From Ophryocystis elektroscirrha (taxonomy: Eukaryota > Apicomplexa > Conoidasida > Neogregarinorida > Ophryocystidae), in the NCBI GenBank assembly GCA_030141585.1, contig JAQIFP010000016.1, positions 23,211 to 87,210 of the forward strand: a stretch of 64,000 nt of DNA, given 5' to 3'. Below the pieces are notes generated by a model. That model had not been told where the DNA came from and ran no database searches. It worked only from the letters and a program-made list of their open reading frames with translations. The first letter of the stretch is position 1, and every line of letters starts with the position of its first letter. This document shows, piece after piece, positions 26,989 to 39,579 of this stretch. The position numbers and the translations under genes are program-made.

Positions 26989-27168
26989 CTGAATCCTTCC
27001 GAAGAAGTCGCTGTCTTAACTTATAACAATATACGAGCAGATGCTCTTGGAGATTTCGTATGTATAAACTTTATTTAGAATTTTGTTTACACTAGTATCA
27101 TGCTTTTTATTCAATTATGGCATTATTGTTGAACTTTATCACTTATAGAAATCAAACTTTTAGAAGCG

Positions 27169-27206
<38 letters not shown>

Positions 27207-28989
27207 TTATCAACATTTTTAACAGTTCAAATATGAAATTATTTATCTGCAAAAAAGCGTGCAATTCTTTTATATTATTATGAGCAACATATAGATACTT
27301 TTACTTTCTGTAAATATTATGTTTGTCTTACTTCAATTTATGACGGTTATTCAATATTTATCTGTCATATGTATAAACTGAAACTCATTTATGCTCATAT
27401 GCTAGCACAAATTTCATAAATGTATGTTACTAAACGTGTCTTTATGTACTTGGTGAATAATATGTTTTTACCACCATTTTTTCAGGCATTAATAACAGAT
27501 TTATACATAGATTATGTATATAGCTTATGTATGCTTATACCTTGATGAGCATATAACCTGATGTGTATGTAACCTAATGTGCATATAAAATCATAAGTTC
27601 AGAACCTGATATTATATAGCTTAATATGTATATAACTTAATATGTATATAATCTAATATATTTATAACCCATCAGTCTGATAAATTTTGTAAAATTAAAT
27701 TTGTTTATGAATATATACGTAACAATCAAACATTTTGAAGATGTTGATTGCACTATTATTATTTTTCCCCTAGGGGCAGTTTCGTACTATGAAAGATAAG
27801 TTTGGATGGAGAGTACGGAAAACGGTTCGCGGCGTCAATCCACAGACAAGAAAGACTATTCAGTTACACGCTTCTAATGTAAAAAATGTTTTTTGGATCA
27901 ACACTAAATCGAAAGAGTATCAACTTAAAATTGAAATGCAATCTGGGGACATATACAGATTTGATGAGTTTCGAGAGGAAGTAATAAAAAAATCAAAAAC
28001 TTTTTTTTACAGGATTTTGATAGTTTACAAAAACATATACAAAAATATTGGAATCAAACATGTAAAATCGAGAAATTGTCTACTCGTGGCTGGCATTGTG
28101 GAGTCCCAGAGATTAAACGTAACCCGCAATAATCGTGCCTATTAACGGATTTCAGCTAAAGCGTTTAATTTTTCTGTAAATAATGAAACTGTGTTTGAGA
28201 TCCCGTCAAATTGTATTAGTCAGGTTCAAAAATAATTTTATTACGTTCACTCAGATTAGTGCAAATAAAAACAGTATCAATATAATGCTAGACAATGATG
28301 ACAATAGGTAAAAAAAAAAAAAAAAAAAAAAAAATAGACTTGAAGGTGAAGATCAATTACTCGAGATCCGGTTTTTTGTGCCTCCCAAAGCAGACGAAAA
28401 TCAAGTGAATAAGTTAATAGAAGTAAATTGAAAAGAAATTGTGAATTTATCTTAAAGAAACTCAAAGCACTACCTACATCACAATCGGCACAAATTTCTC
28501 TCCCAGTGTGCACATTTAATGATATCAAACTTCTTCTACCAGCAGGTAGGTTTGACGTTAAGGTAAGACTCAATTTTGGATTCAACTTTTAAGTTTACAC
28601 GAACGTCTATCCTACTAAACGGAAAATCGAGCGACTTCACTGTCAAATACACCAATTTTTCTCAGTAAGCAAATAATTTAAGAGGTTTTTTGTATAAACA
28701 AAATTAAAATATATATAATTATCATTGTAAGGTGTATATGCTTTTTAGCTGCAAATAGTTAAATCTATTTAAATTCTACATAAAGCAATTAATATGCAAA
28801 AAATAAAGTTATTGACACTTATTTCTAGATGATACGGCAGCAGTCAAGTACATAATTATGCTTTATATATACCCATATATAATTTATAGTTGTAAATAAA
28901 TATATTTTCTATTTTATAACCTTATCAGATATATAATATAGTATATATAAATTTATTATATTTATTATATATTATATGATAAATAATAA

Positions 28990-29033
<44 letters not shown>

Positions 29034-31515
29034 TATAGGTGTATGGAAATGGTAATGTTTATATAGTATTTTATTTAATTTATTTACATAGAAATTATTA
29101 TTGATTTTTAATAATTATAAAAGTATAAAAATCTATATCTATATAAGTACTACATAGCAATTATATGCATAGCTATATATTGTTATTAATTCACTATTTA
29201 ATTTAGAATCCTTTTGCTACCATGGACTAGCACTCCTCACATGAATATTGTCGCGAGTTTGAAAAACCCGCTGACTAAAGGAAACACAACTTATATATAT
29301 ATCATACTTCAATTTGATTCTCGTAAATCGATCACAAAAGAACTGGACTTGGATGAAAAAACTTTAGAAGCTGCTCCCGAGCTGTCAAAAACTATGAAAA
29401 GTAATTTACACACATGAATTTTGGTTCTAACTTCGAAAATGTGTTTATACATACATCTACAGAAGCGTTAATAAACATCTTAGTAGAAGCGTTAATAGAA
29501 ATCTTAGTAGAAGCGTTAATAGAAATCTTAGTAGAAGCGTTAATAGAAATCTTAGTAGAAGCGTTAATAGAAATCTTAGTAGAAGCGTTAATAGAAATCT
29601 TAGTAGAAGCGTTAATAGAAATCTTAGTAGAAGCGTTAATAGAAATCTTAGTAGAAGCGTTAATAGAAATCTTAGTAGAAGCGTTAATAGAAATCTTAGT
29701 AGAAGCGTTAATAGAAATCTTAGTAGAAGCGTTAATNNNNNNNNNNNNNNNNNNNNNNNNNNNNNNNNNNNNNNNNNNNNNNNNNNNNNNNNNNNNNNNN
29801 NNNNNNNNNNNNNNNNNNNNNNNNNNNNNNNNNNNNTAGAAGCGTTAATAGAAATCTTAGTAGAAGCGTTAATAGAAATCTTAGTAGAAGCGTTAATAGA
29901 AATCTTAGTAGAAGCGTTAATAGAAATCTTAGTAGAAGCGTTAATAGAAATCTTAGTAGAAGCCTTAATAGAAATCTTAGTAAAAGCGTTAATAGAAATC
30001 TTAGTAGAAGCGTTAATAGAAATCTTAGTAGAAGCGTTAATAGAAATCTTAGTAAAAGCGTTAATAGAAATCTTAGTAGAAGCGTTAATAGAAATCTTAG
30101 TAGAAGCGTTAATAGAAATCTTAGTAGAAGCGTTAATAGAAATCTTAGTAGAAGCGTTAATAGAAGTAACAATTATAATTTTACTATAACCGTAGATGAC
30201 TCGAGCGTTTGCTATAAAGAAAATTAGTATATTTGTGAGCAAATTTTAGTTTTAGATTATTATACTAAAATTGTTGTATTTAAGGCGAAAGCATACTTGA
30301 ATTATTTTAATATCTCTTAATTTGCAGTGGAGGAATATAATATCGCAGCAAAGCTTCTAAAATTTTATACAAATTTGCCGATTGTCGAGCCAGGATCCTT
30401 CAAATCCTTTTCAGGGCAATGTTGTTTTCGAGCCAGTTTTAAAGCGGATAGTGGAAATTTTTATCCTCTTGAAGACTTTTTCATATATATTCCAAAACCT
30501 GTCATAATTCAGTAATTTACAAAAAGTATATAACTGTATTAGATATGCTGAAATATCGCATATAGCGCTAAATAGAACATCAGGAGCGCAAACTCGATTA
30601 TTTGAGTTTGATGTAGTTATGAATAACGCTCATGTATATAATTTCAATTCGGTTGACCGACAAGAAGTCAACGTAATTAATATATATAAATATAATTATT
30701 ACAGCCTTTTATTGAGTATTTGGCCCGTAAAAATATAACTGTAAAATCTTTGACTGAAGTAAGTACTTTTTCTTTTTAATTATTTTTAAGTTATCTGTCG
30801 ACGCTAAAAGCAAAGATAACCTTATGTCCGATGATGATGATGATGAAAGTGATGAAGACTATCAAGAAGACAATAGTAAGAACAAAAACGTTGTATCTTT
30901 TTGGTTTAATTATTACCAAGTTTTTGACTTGAATCTAGATCATTCAATAATTTTTCATTTAACCAAATGTCTATTCATTATATTGAAAATAGAAGTATTT
31001 AAGTTATATCCATAAAATTATTTGTATATGTATATATATATATATATACAATTAGAAATATATACATTAGTAAATATGTAGACGAATACATATTTTAGAT
31101 TATATATGCGTGAATGCAAATAATAAATGTATAACTGATTGAATATGTATAAGTATATATAAATATAACTTTTTGTTATCATTTCATCAATCTACTTATT
31201 ATATTTACATTTTTTGAAGTGTAAATTTACTCCAAAAAAATCTTGTATAAATAAATAAGTTTTTTTAACTATGTGTTCATCAATTTTTAAGATTCATAGA
31301 GGCATTATCGACAGTAACATGTAGCAAATTTATTATGTTGTCTTAAAACAGTGCGTCTATAATATATGAATAAATATAATATGTTTGCTCAATGTTTAAT
31401 AGATGAAGAAGAAGATGACGATGAAGAAAATGACGATGATAACGAAAGCAACAATGATAGTATTATCAGTGATAATGAACAAGAGCCGATTATAAAAAAA
31501 GCTCGAAAAAAATAA
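26986..31515 (+). CDS. SSRP1: FACT complex subunit SSRP1/Pob3 (no HMG box)
   Basis: This gene encodes the SSRP1/Pob3 subunit of the FACT histone chaperone, which moves and rebuilds nucleosomes during transcription and replication. Fourteen exons are in phase: 26986-27057, 27774-27980, 28013-28118, 28156-28223, 28255-28307, 28338-28422, 28458-28562, 28594-28664, 29207-29400, 30328-30511, 30543-30666, 30705-30758, 30791-30875 and 31403-31515, giving 506 residues. Landmarks in order are DIYRFDEFREEDFDSL, STRGWHCGVPEIKPKAFNFS, LLEIRFFVPPKADENQ, LLPAGRFDVKFTRTSILLNG, ILLLPWTSTPHMNIVASLKN, and the middle double-PH part FYPLEDFFIYIPKPVIIQYA. The tail is strongly acidic (DEEEDDDEENDDDNESN-like) and ends in a basic KKARKK. 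There is no HMG box, as in yeast Pob3. Introns range from 30 to 927 nt; the largest contains a minisatellite and a sequence gap. Confidence 0.93.
27172..27202. repeat. (AT)n microsatellite in SSRP1 intron 1
   Basis: A run of alternating AT of about 30 bp lies in the 716 nt first intron of SSRP1. Nothing else of note is seen around it. Confidence 0.85.
28993..29030. repeat. (AT)n microsatellite in SSRP1 intron 8
   Basis: About 19 perfect AT units lie in the 542 nt intron between exons 28594-28664 and 29207-29400. Confidence 0.88.
29459..30166. repeat. 24 bp minisatellite in SSRP1 intron 9, interrupted by gap
   Basis: A head-to-tail repeat with unit GTAGAAGCGTTAATAGAAAT plus CTTA (24 bp) fills most of the intron between exons 29207-29400 and 30328-30511. 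I count about 11 units before the gap and about 14 after it. Most are identical; the first differs (ATAAACATC), a few carry GTAAAAG or AGCCTTA changes. Two + frames and two - frames stay open, which creates long artificial open frames (repeats of VEALIEIL on +, and of LLRFLLTL on -). Each unit contains a GTAGAAG and a TCTTAG, so it resembles minimal splice-site pairs. The exon frames on both sides skip the repeat cleanly. Confidence 0.93.
29737..29836. other. Assembly gap of exactly 100 N
   Basis: The gap lies inside the minisatellite and has the conventional size for an unknown gap, so the true repeat array is probably longer or shorter than shown. Confidence 0.98.
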
Positions 31516-31597
31516 ATTATAGAATATTAGAATTTTTTCTTTTATTTCAGGTGCACTACATCCAATAAATAAAATGTATGAAATATAGTTTTTTTTT

Positions 31598-34500
31598 ATG
31601 AAATCTCCATCTAATAATGGCTGTAACTCTTTAGGAATCTATCATGATTACCTTCAAAAAAAGATGCATGTTCGCGAAGAGTTAAATCGGTCTCATAGTG
31701 ACACATGCGTGGAAATGATGCATCACATGACTGAAAGGGATGTGCACGCAAACTACGAACACCCAGAAGATACAGAACCTAATTATTCTTACGCTTTAAA
31801 AAAAGCTTTGTCAATGCACGACCTTTCTTGGCATCCTAGAAACTTTTTCAACTTTGCTGAACAAATTTTTCCAATTATAAATGAAATCAAATCCTATAAG
31901 AAAAGCTACATACTTGGAGATATAGCAGCAGGAATTGCTGTCGGTCTAGCTTCAATTCCCATTGGTAATGATAATTCTATAAGTAACCCATATACGCAAA
32001 GAAATGTATTTTATGTATATGGTTAATAGATTCATTAATTTGAGCTAAGCTCTTGATTGATTATATTAATATATTATAGGAATGTCATATGCTGACATGG
32101 CTCGAGTTCCTGTTCAGCACGGTTTGTATCTTCAGTTTCTGTGTGGTGTGATATATATGTTTTTTGGCAGCGGACGAGTCATAGCCATTGGAGCTAATGG
32201 AGTTGAGTCTCTTATGTCAAGTTTTATAGTGGCTTCCATAGTTGGGTAATTTTTTTATCTTAGAATAAGTTTTTAGATGGAACGCATCTGAAGAAGTCTG
32301 GCTTAATGCATCCATAGGTTTGGCATTTTTCGTTGGAATTGATCTTTTAATCATGAGAATATTTAAACTTGGATTTGTAAGTAAAAGTTGTGTTTTAATG
32401 CATACGTACTGTAAAATACATCAACAATTACTATATAAACACACAGTTGAAGTTGTTATTTCCAAAAATGTTGTTTTCTGTGTTTATACACACAATTATA
32501 CATATATATTTAAATATATGTATATAGATATAAATTGAACTTGTGTATACATATATATGTATATATTTGGGGTTTATTTGTTTACACAAATAAATATAGC
32601 TTTATATGCAAAAAATTATCAGAATTACAATCTTTATAATATTTAAATAAAAATTTTATTAAAATTAGAATATATACTTACTTCAATGCTATATGTGTAT
32701 TTTGGGTATTTGTAGATTGCTAATTTTTTGGCTGATTCTGTAGTGAGCGGGTTTTCAACTGGATGTGCTGTGATTATTGCAATTTCGCAATTACAAAATT
32801 TTTTGGGGTTTAACGTGGAAAGAGGAACAACTATAGATATTTTGAAATACGTGTACACTCACATAGAAGAAACGCACTGGATTAGTATTGTGATGTGTAT
32901 GAGTGGTGTTTTGTTAATTTACATTGTCACTTTATTAAATCGGTATGTTTTTAAACCCGTATTTGTGCCAACGTCGCTCGTAATTATGGTTGTTTTTATA
33001 TCTGTTACTTACGGCTTCAAACTTTATGATCATCCTTTCAACGTCCCCATCGTCGGATATATTCCAAAAGGTCTGCCGAAACCCCTTGTCTTCAACTTCA
33101 ATCCTAGTATTGTTAAAAGTCTTCTTGTTAATTCTTTTTTCTTCTCTATAGTCTACTTTCTCATGCATTCCGGCCTTTGCAAAAGCGTTGCTAGAAAAAA
33201 ACGTTTTCAAGTAATTTATATTCGTATCTTTTATTAGTATGGATTCATGAAAAAATTACCTTTATTTATACAATAAATATATTACATTTAGTATTTCTTT
33301 ATCACTAAATATCTATTGATGTGAGTTTTCAAGGTCTATGCATAGAATTATATATTACATCTATAACCAAGATCACAACATTAATAATAAGCAAAATTAT
33401 GTATTGATACATGCATATACTATTTAGACTTACATAAATATATTTTTATACAGATATTGGTATTTATATATATTTTATAGACTTTCTTATATACCAAATT
33501 TATTTTTTTTTTTTTAGTTAAACTATAATCAAGAACTATTAGCTACATCCATGTGTAATATTATTGGAAGCTTTTTGCAATGTTATCCCGTAGGATCGTC
33601 GATAGCTCGAACATCAATCGCACTTCAAACCAACGTCAACACGCAATTATATAATCAATTTGTCTTTTTGACATTATTAATAGCTCTTAATTTTATGACT
33701 CATCTTTTTTATTATTTACCGAAGGCCGGTTTGTCTTCAATTGTTTTGTATGGTGTTTGTTCGATGATGGACTTCTGTGAAGTTTTTCGGCTAGCCAAGT
33801 TTGCAAGCATTGATCTTACTTTGTGGTTAATTTCTTTTTTTACAACCGTATTTATTGGAGCCACAGAAGGTACTTAATTTTAACAAAATTCAAAAGCATA
33901 TTTATCAATCATATAAATGTATTACTGATACTATATAATTGATATAACGTATATATATTTAATTAACAAAAAAATGATTAATTAATTACAATATAGAACT
34001 ATTATAATTTATATAAATTTACCAAATATATGGATATTTAATTATAATAAATACTACTTGAATTATTTATATTAATTACAATATACAATGGTATAATATA
34101 TAGATATATAAACATATTCAGACATTAATATATATAAACGTTTAGTTTGTATCCTATAATGTATATATATATGTAAGTATTAGTTGAATTACTACTATTA
34201 ATATTATTGCTATTATTATCATTACTATTACTATCATTACTATTATTATAACTATTATAATTATTCTTAATAATATATATAACTACATATATTATGACGT
34301 ACATAAATTATGAATATTTAAATACATATCTTCATCAAATCAAAATATTACAGAATTCAAATATTTACACTTTTTTTTCACTAGGCATAATCATATCTGT
34401 GGGATTGTCGTTATTATGGGTTGTCAAAATAGCGGCGTTTCCAGAAAATGAAGTTATAGGAAGATTACCGGGTTCCAACATTTATCGCAACATAAAAACC

Positions 34501-34932
34501 TTTCAAAATGCAAAAGAAAATCCTGGAATCAAAATATTTCATTTTTCAGCTCCTCTTTATTTCTGTAATATTGAATATTTTAAGAAAAAAATTTTTGAAA
34601 TAGCGGAAATATCACCACAATTGATTCAAAAAAAAAAAGAAGACTTGCAAACCTCCAATGTTAAAGTTATAATTGTAGACGCTTCTGCTATATCTGGAGT
34701 AGATGTAACTTCTGTTCGCTTGCTCAAAGTTATAAAAACTACACTGGAATTACATGGCATCACTCTACTTTTTTCTAATTGGAGAGGTCCTACCAAATCT
34801 TATCTTTATAAAATAAAATTCTACCATGTAATTCCTCCTGATAGATGTTTTTTAACTATACAAGACGCTGTAGCTTGGGCTAGCTCTTTTTATTTATCAA
34901 CTAAACATAATGTGTTAAATGTTACTCTTTAA
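31598..34932 (+). CDS. SulP/SLC26 anion transporter with STAS domain
   Basis: This gene encodes a SulP-family transporter that moves sulphate or other anions across a membrane. Exons are 31598-31964, 32080-32245, 32277-32376, 32716-33210, 33518-33869 and 34385-34932, giving 675 residues. After a polar N-terminal tail of about 100 residues the membrane part starts with SYILGDIAAGIAVGLASIPI, then MSYADMARVPVQHGLYLQFL, the family signature region. Further spans include FLADSVVSGFSTGCAVIIAI and LLVNSFFFSIVYFLMHSG, then NIIGSFLQCYPVGSSIARTS, the conserved N-x-x-G-S-F...S.SR/A-T block. The C-terminal cytoplasmic part has the STAS core NVKVIIVDASAISGVDVTSV. The start is only 82 bp after the SSRP1 stop on the same strand, and the stop is 40 bp from the stop of the next, opposite gene. 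Family call is firm; the ion cannot be read from the sequence. Confidence 0.92.
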
Positions 34933-34972
34933 AAATAAGAGTTTTGATGTTTTAAATTAAATTAAAAAAAAA

Positions 34973-36781
34973 TTAAGGTGCAAAAGAGGATTGAGGAGAT
35001 ATGCTTTCAGCTTCACTTGGTGGAGCCACGCTTATATTGTGATTTGATTTTTCTAGTATAAGTAAGGGTAAGCTGGTAGGCGTTATAATATTCTGATTGA
35101 TTTCTTTGGCATCATTAGCTGAAACCTCTGTGTTTTCCGACTCATTATCTTCATTGTCTGCGTATGTACCAGATTCATTAAAATGATAGTTAGAATTAAT
35201 TGGAGATTTTCTGACGGCAAAGTCTTGACTTTTTTTTTTTTTAATAATATCTAAACTTTTTTTATATGTAGTTTTTTACCATGTATGTGCTTTGTTTGAT
35301 GAACCTTTTTTTTTTCTTTCAAAATAATAGGTATTGCAATACTAGGAGGAGTAGATTTTGATCTATACAATTTGTTATAAAAAGAAATTTTGAATTTAGA
35401 GAAATTTGCGCATTTAAGATTATTGAAGTAATTCAGTCGCATATTCTCTTCATTATAACTAGAATTTAAACTTGGTTTTTTTATTTCACAACATTTTGTA
35501 AACTGCAGTTTTTTAGAATATGATGTTTTTAATTTGGGATACAGCTCGAGTGATGAGTTATTTGAAATATTCATTAAATTCTTTAACTTCAAATCATCCT
35601 TTTCATTATTGATAGAAGTTATTTTCATTGTATTGGCCTGAATTGAAAGAGAAGCAGAATCGAAGTTCGTTTTAGGGCGAAGAAGATTTTTGACGGGAAT
35701 GTTTATCTGAGGCTCTATGAAGCAATGTTTGATAAATATCGTGGATGGAATTTTTACTTCACCTTTAAACTTCAATGATTCTGCTCCAGAGACTGAATTA
35801 GAGCGAAACAGACAATGATTCACTTCATTTATCCCTGGAGAATTAGAATAAGAAAAAAAAGAGCTTCTTTTTGACGTATTTTGAGATGACTCAAAAAATT
35901 TAGTTTGTGTTGGGATATTGCATAAATTTAATGAAGTGTTTGATAGATTTCTGTTAATGCCGTACGGGGTTGATATTTTAGCCAGAATAGTTGCATGACA
36001 CAAAGTTTTGGAACTTGATAACTTCAACTGTACATATTCTAAAATAATTAACTTACTGTTACTTTTTTTTTTAATGTTTTTGAGTCTTTCATGACTCGTT
36101 GTTCTAAAAAAATATTTCTTTTTTTTTTTTTTACCTTTTTCGATATCTTGCTTTTGACAAGACAAATCAATAGAGTGATTTTTTTTCGCAGTAAAAAAAG
36201 CATGTTTTACTTTAAATTGCGGCTCTGTAGGAGCCTTATTTTCGTCATCAAAATAAGCACTTTTGATTTCCGGATTGATTGAAGGCTTAAGAAAGCTTTC
36301 AATTGAAGAATCTAAATTTGGAATTCAATATTAATTTGTTAATTAAAACTTTATATTTATTTTATTCAAATCTATATGAAATAAATAAGGTTATATTTAA
36401 ATGAAAAGCTAAGCTTATCAACAAATTGTATATAAAGTTATATATAAATAGTGATAGTTGATCATAAGCATACATAGATTATTATATATTTATTTTAACA
36501 TTATAATTTGTGACTGTATATGAATTTATAAAAGAATTACATGTTTTATTTGTATATATAAAATATATAACTATTTTGTATAAAAATCATATATATAGTA
36601 GTAATATATATAAATGATACAAGGTTACACATATATATTTACCACATACATATAAGACACATATATAATAATAATAATAATAATGATAATATTAATAATA
36701 ATAATAATAATAATAATTAATAATAATAATAATAATTAATAATAATTAATAATAATAATAATAATTAATAATAATAATAAT

Positions 36782-36848
<67 letters not shown>

Positions 36849-37441
36849 AATAATGTAAGGCTTATATAAAATTTATGTATATAAATGTCATTAGTAAAAT
36901 GTGAATACGTGTTTATATATAAATTTAATGTGTAAACATAATTTGTAAATATGTATCAACTATATCAAACCTATATTTAATTTAAAATCTTGAACTTATC
37001 AATTAAGCTTGCACAGAGTTTGATATTATCAATTCACAAATAACTCTAGTATTTGGAAAACCTAATTACCGTTAATATGAATCGAATGTATAAAATAAAT
37101 GGGAAATGTATATATTACCAGCGTCGTCGGAATCTATATCAAGAAATTTATTCCAGCCAGCATAAAGCGGTTGTGCAACGCTTCGCTCTATTAGCATTTA
37201 GCCATATTAAATAAAAAACCTTTATTAAAATCAATCTGTAAGTCTACGGCAAAGTAGATTAAAGTACAGTTCTACCTTTTTTGATTGTCGGCATCGAATA
37301 ATTTTCAACTGGATTTATATTTATAAATAGACATCTTGATACGTTATAATGCACAGAAAACTTTTCTTTTTTCGTCGAACGACCTCTAAAATTCCTTGAG
37401 TCGAAACAATAGCTATACCGAGTGATCATACTCCATCTCAT
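34973..37441 (-). CDS. Unknown 505 aa low-complexity protein
   Basis: I do not recognise this protein. Four exons are in phase: 34973-35223, 35280-36311, 37119-37187 and 37276-37441. The N-terminal part (MRWSMITRYSYCFDSRNFRG to QPLYAGWNKFLDIDSDDA) looks folded, with aromatic residues and an acidic end. The large third exon is Lys/Ser/Asn-rich, basic and mostly disordered, with motifs such as KGKKKKKKYFFRTTSHERLK and several SSS or NNSS patches; the last exon is acidic and Ser-rich and ends SISPQSSFAP. A perfect-looking 31 nt GT-AG segment (36104-36134) sits inside the open frame; splicing it would shift the frame and truncate the protein. A start at 37197 (MLIERSVAQP) is possible but the longer model keeps phase through an 88 nt intron. 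The gene is tail-to-tail with the SulP gene. Confidence 0.6.
36668..36854. repeat. (AAT)n microsatellite in an intron
   Basis: About 187 bp of AAT/TAA units with scattered interruptions (TAATTAAT, AATGAT) lies in the 807 nt intron of the unknown low-complexity gene. The phase of the triplets slips several times, as expected for an old microsatellite. Confidence 0.92.
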
Positions 37442-37872
37442 TTTATTAATTCATACTATGCATAAAATTCAATTATTTTACTAATCAAACGAAACATATT
37501 CAAATACTAAAATGAAGCCATGTTGATACATATACTTTTAAACTTTTAAATATGTATCTATATTTATTTATATGCATAAAGTTGTATATGTATACTCAAG
37601 TATACTGGTTGTCTAAAGTAAAATTTGATATAAAAGCTATTTTATTTATTTCAATTAAATTTTGAAGTAAGAAAGCAGTTCAAGTTACACACATACACTG
37701 AAAAAATAGCAGTATATTAAACTCCTTCTTGAACATAAACAACTTCATTAGTTTTATATTTAACTCTCATCAAAAATTATTATCAATTCATTGATATTTT
37801 ATATCTTATTCAATTTGATTATAACAGTTCATTAATAAAACTATCAAAAACTTAATTAATATAATTACTAAC
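37442..37872. other. Intergenic region, no gene seen
   Basis: This 430 bp lies between two minus-strand genes and should contain the promoter of the unknown 505 aa gene and the 3' end of the phosphatase gene. It is AT-rich with no open exon. Confidence 0.55.
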
Positions 37873-39579
37873 TTACAATATTTTTTGTATGTTGGTAAAA
37901 CGGGTAGAATCTGTGTATTCATCGGAAACGGAATTCGAGTAATCAGTGAGGTTCTCAGATGGAGGAGCATTAACTAATTGAGAAACTTCTTTAACTGATC
38001 GCAGTAAGTCCAAGTTTGTATATACATAACGACGCACTTCACGCCAATTATTAGTGTACTTTGACAAACTGGAGTTCCACGGACAAACCGATTTAACCCA
38101 ATTATACTTAGAAGATATAGCACCTGAAAAAAAAAATTGTTGAAATTTTACATAGAGACAATTTTCTATAAAAAATGTCACAAAACTATAATTATATACT
38201 TTTTTATTATAATATATTTATACGATATATCGCATATTATTAGGAGCCATATTAACTGAAACACCCTATGCAAACTGTATCTTTTAAGAGTATTATCTAT
38301 ATATAAGTTTTTAATTATATCGTGAAAGCTATATGCTATAAGATACATATTGCAACAGCGTATGGATAATATACTAAATTTTCAAAAGTCTAATGTTGTA
38401 ATATTTTACTTTATCTCATTATATATTGTTCTATATTAATTCTCTACATATTAATGAAGTTACATATTCCAAAAAATATATTATTTATAGTATATGAGTT
38501 ACGGAGTGTATTGCGATTTTTTTTGTAAATAGATATATTCATTTTAATGTATATTATACAATTTATTTGTAATATATATTATATTTATTGTGCTACAATA
38601 AAATTGACAAATTTATTATGATGATTGATACTTTGTTCGTTAGTTGAAATCATTTATATGAAACGTATATTTATGCTTAATATAACGTAAATTTTAATGA
38701 CTAACTCTGCATGGATGGTGTTCTTAATACTTTCAAAAAACTTGAATTATATTATACTATAAATTAATCTAAATACTTTTATTATAAACTATAATATAAG
38801 TATTTTATACATGTAAACAAAACTAATTATTAATTGCAGTGTTATACCAGTTTTTGGATCTCTTCTTGTATACCAAACTATTTGGCAATTATGTATTCTA
38901 TCATGACCCTTGTAATCAGAACTGCGAACTCGTTCGATGAGGGCTCGAAAAGACTTAATTACTCCTGAACCACATTCGATTTATATATTCATTACCCCCA
39001 TGACATACAACTATTACTCGTAACCCAGAACAATTCTCTCCAAAATTTTCGAGAACCCGATCGACTCGAAGACACAAATTAGCTATGGATTCACCTCCGA
39101 GAGGTTGCCAATAAAAAGAATCTCTTTGTTTGCGACCAACTTCATCTTGATACTCTTTGATCCGCTCATGATGTGGTTTATTTGCTAAAACTCCTCTGTC
39201 ACGTTCTCTCAAATAAACTTCTGTAGTCCTAATAATTTTATGAAACAAAACACAAATACCATCTAGCTTCAGGTAGTTCAAGTGTAGCAGCTGTTTCCAT
39301 CGCTCGAGCATATTCAGAAGTAAAATATTTATCAAAAACTGAAAATATGTTATTACGAATAAATTCTCCAGCTATTCGAGCTTGCATACGGCCTCTATCT
39401 GTTAAGCGATATAAGCTATTATGGCGATTTCTAAACTCCCCAGTCCAAAAGTCAAGTTTTCCTTGTCTAGCTAATTTTTGCGCTAGATTTCCTAAGAGCT
39501 AATGCACAATTCGACTATATTTACCTTCTGATTGTCCATGACGTACTAAAACAAGATCTACGGGCATATTTCTATGCAT
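37873..39579 (-). CDS. Histidine phosphatase (phosphoglycerate mutase family)
   Basis: This gene encodes a protein of the histidine phosphatase superfamily, with five exons in phase: 37873-38123, 38848-38964, 38996-39228, 39260-39491 and 39525-39579, giving 295 residues. The N-terminal motif LVLVRHGQSEGN contains the phosphate-accepting His. It is followed by LTDRGRMQARIAGEFI and FTSEYARAMETAATL, the usual second and third blocks, then WQPLGGESIANLCLRVDRVL and the second catalytic His in VIVVCHGG. All catalytic elements are therefore present. After the domain come about 120 residues with a basic, Trp-rich part (CQIVWYTRRDPKTG) and a Ser/Asp-rich tail, longer than in plain phosphoglycerate mutase, which argues against the glycolytic enzyme. 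Three introns are 31-33 nt. The substrate is not evident. Confidence 0.88.

Noticed and set aside
29459..30166. Possible CRISPR array
   Set aside because: The units are directly adjacent identical 24-mers without spacers, in a eukaryotic intron.
29414..30242. Long open frames reading repeats of VEALIEIL (+) and LLRFLLTL or INASTKIS (-)
   Set aside because: They are produced by the 24 bp minisatellite inside an SSRP1 intron and include the gap of Ns. Exons on both sides join without them.
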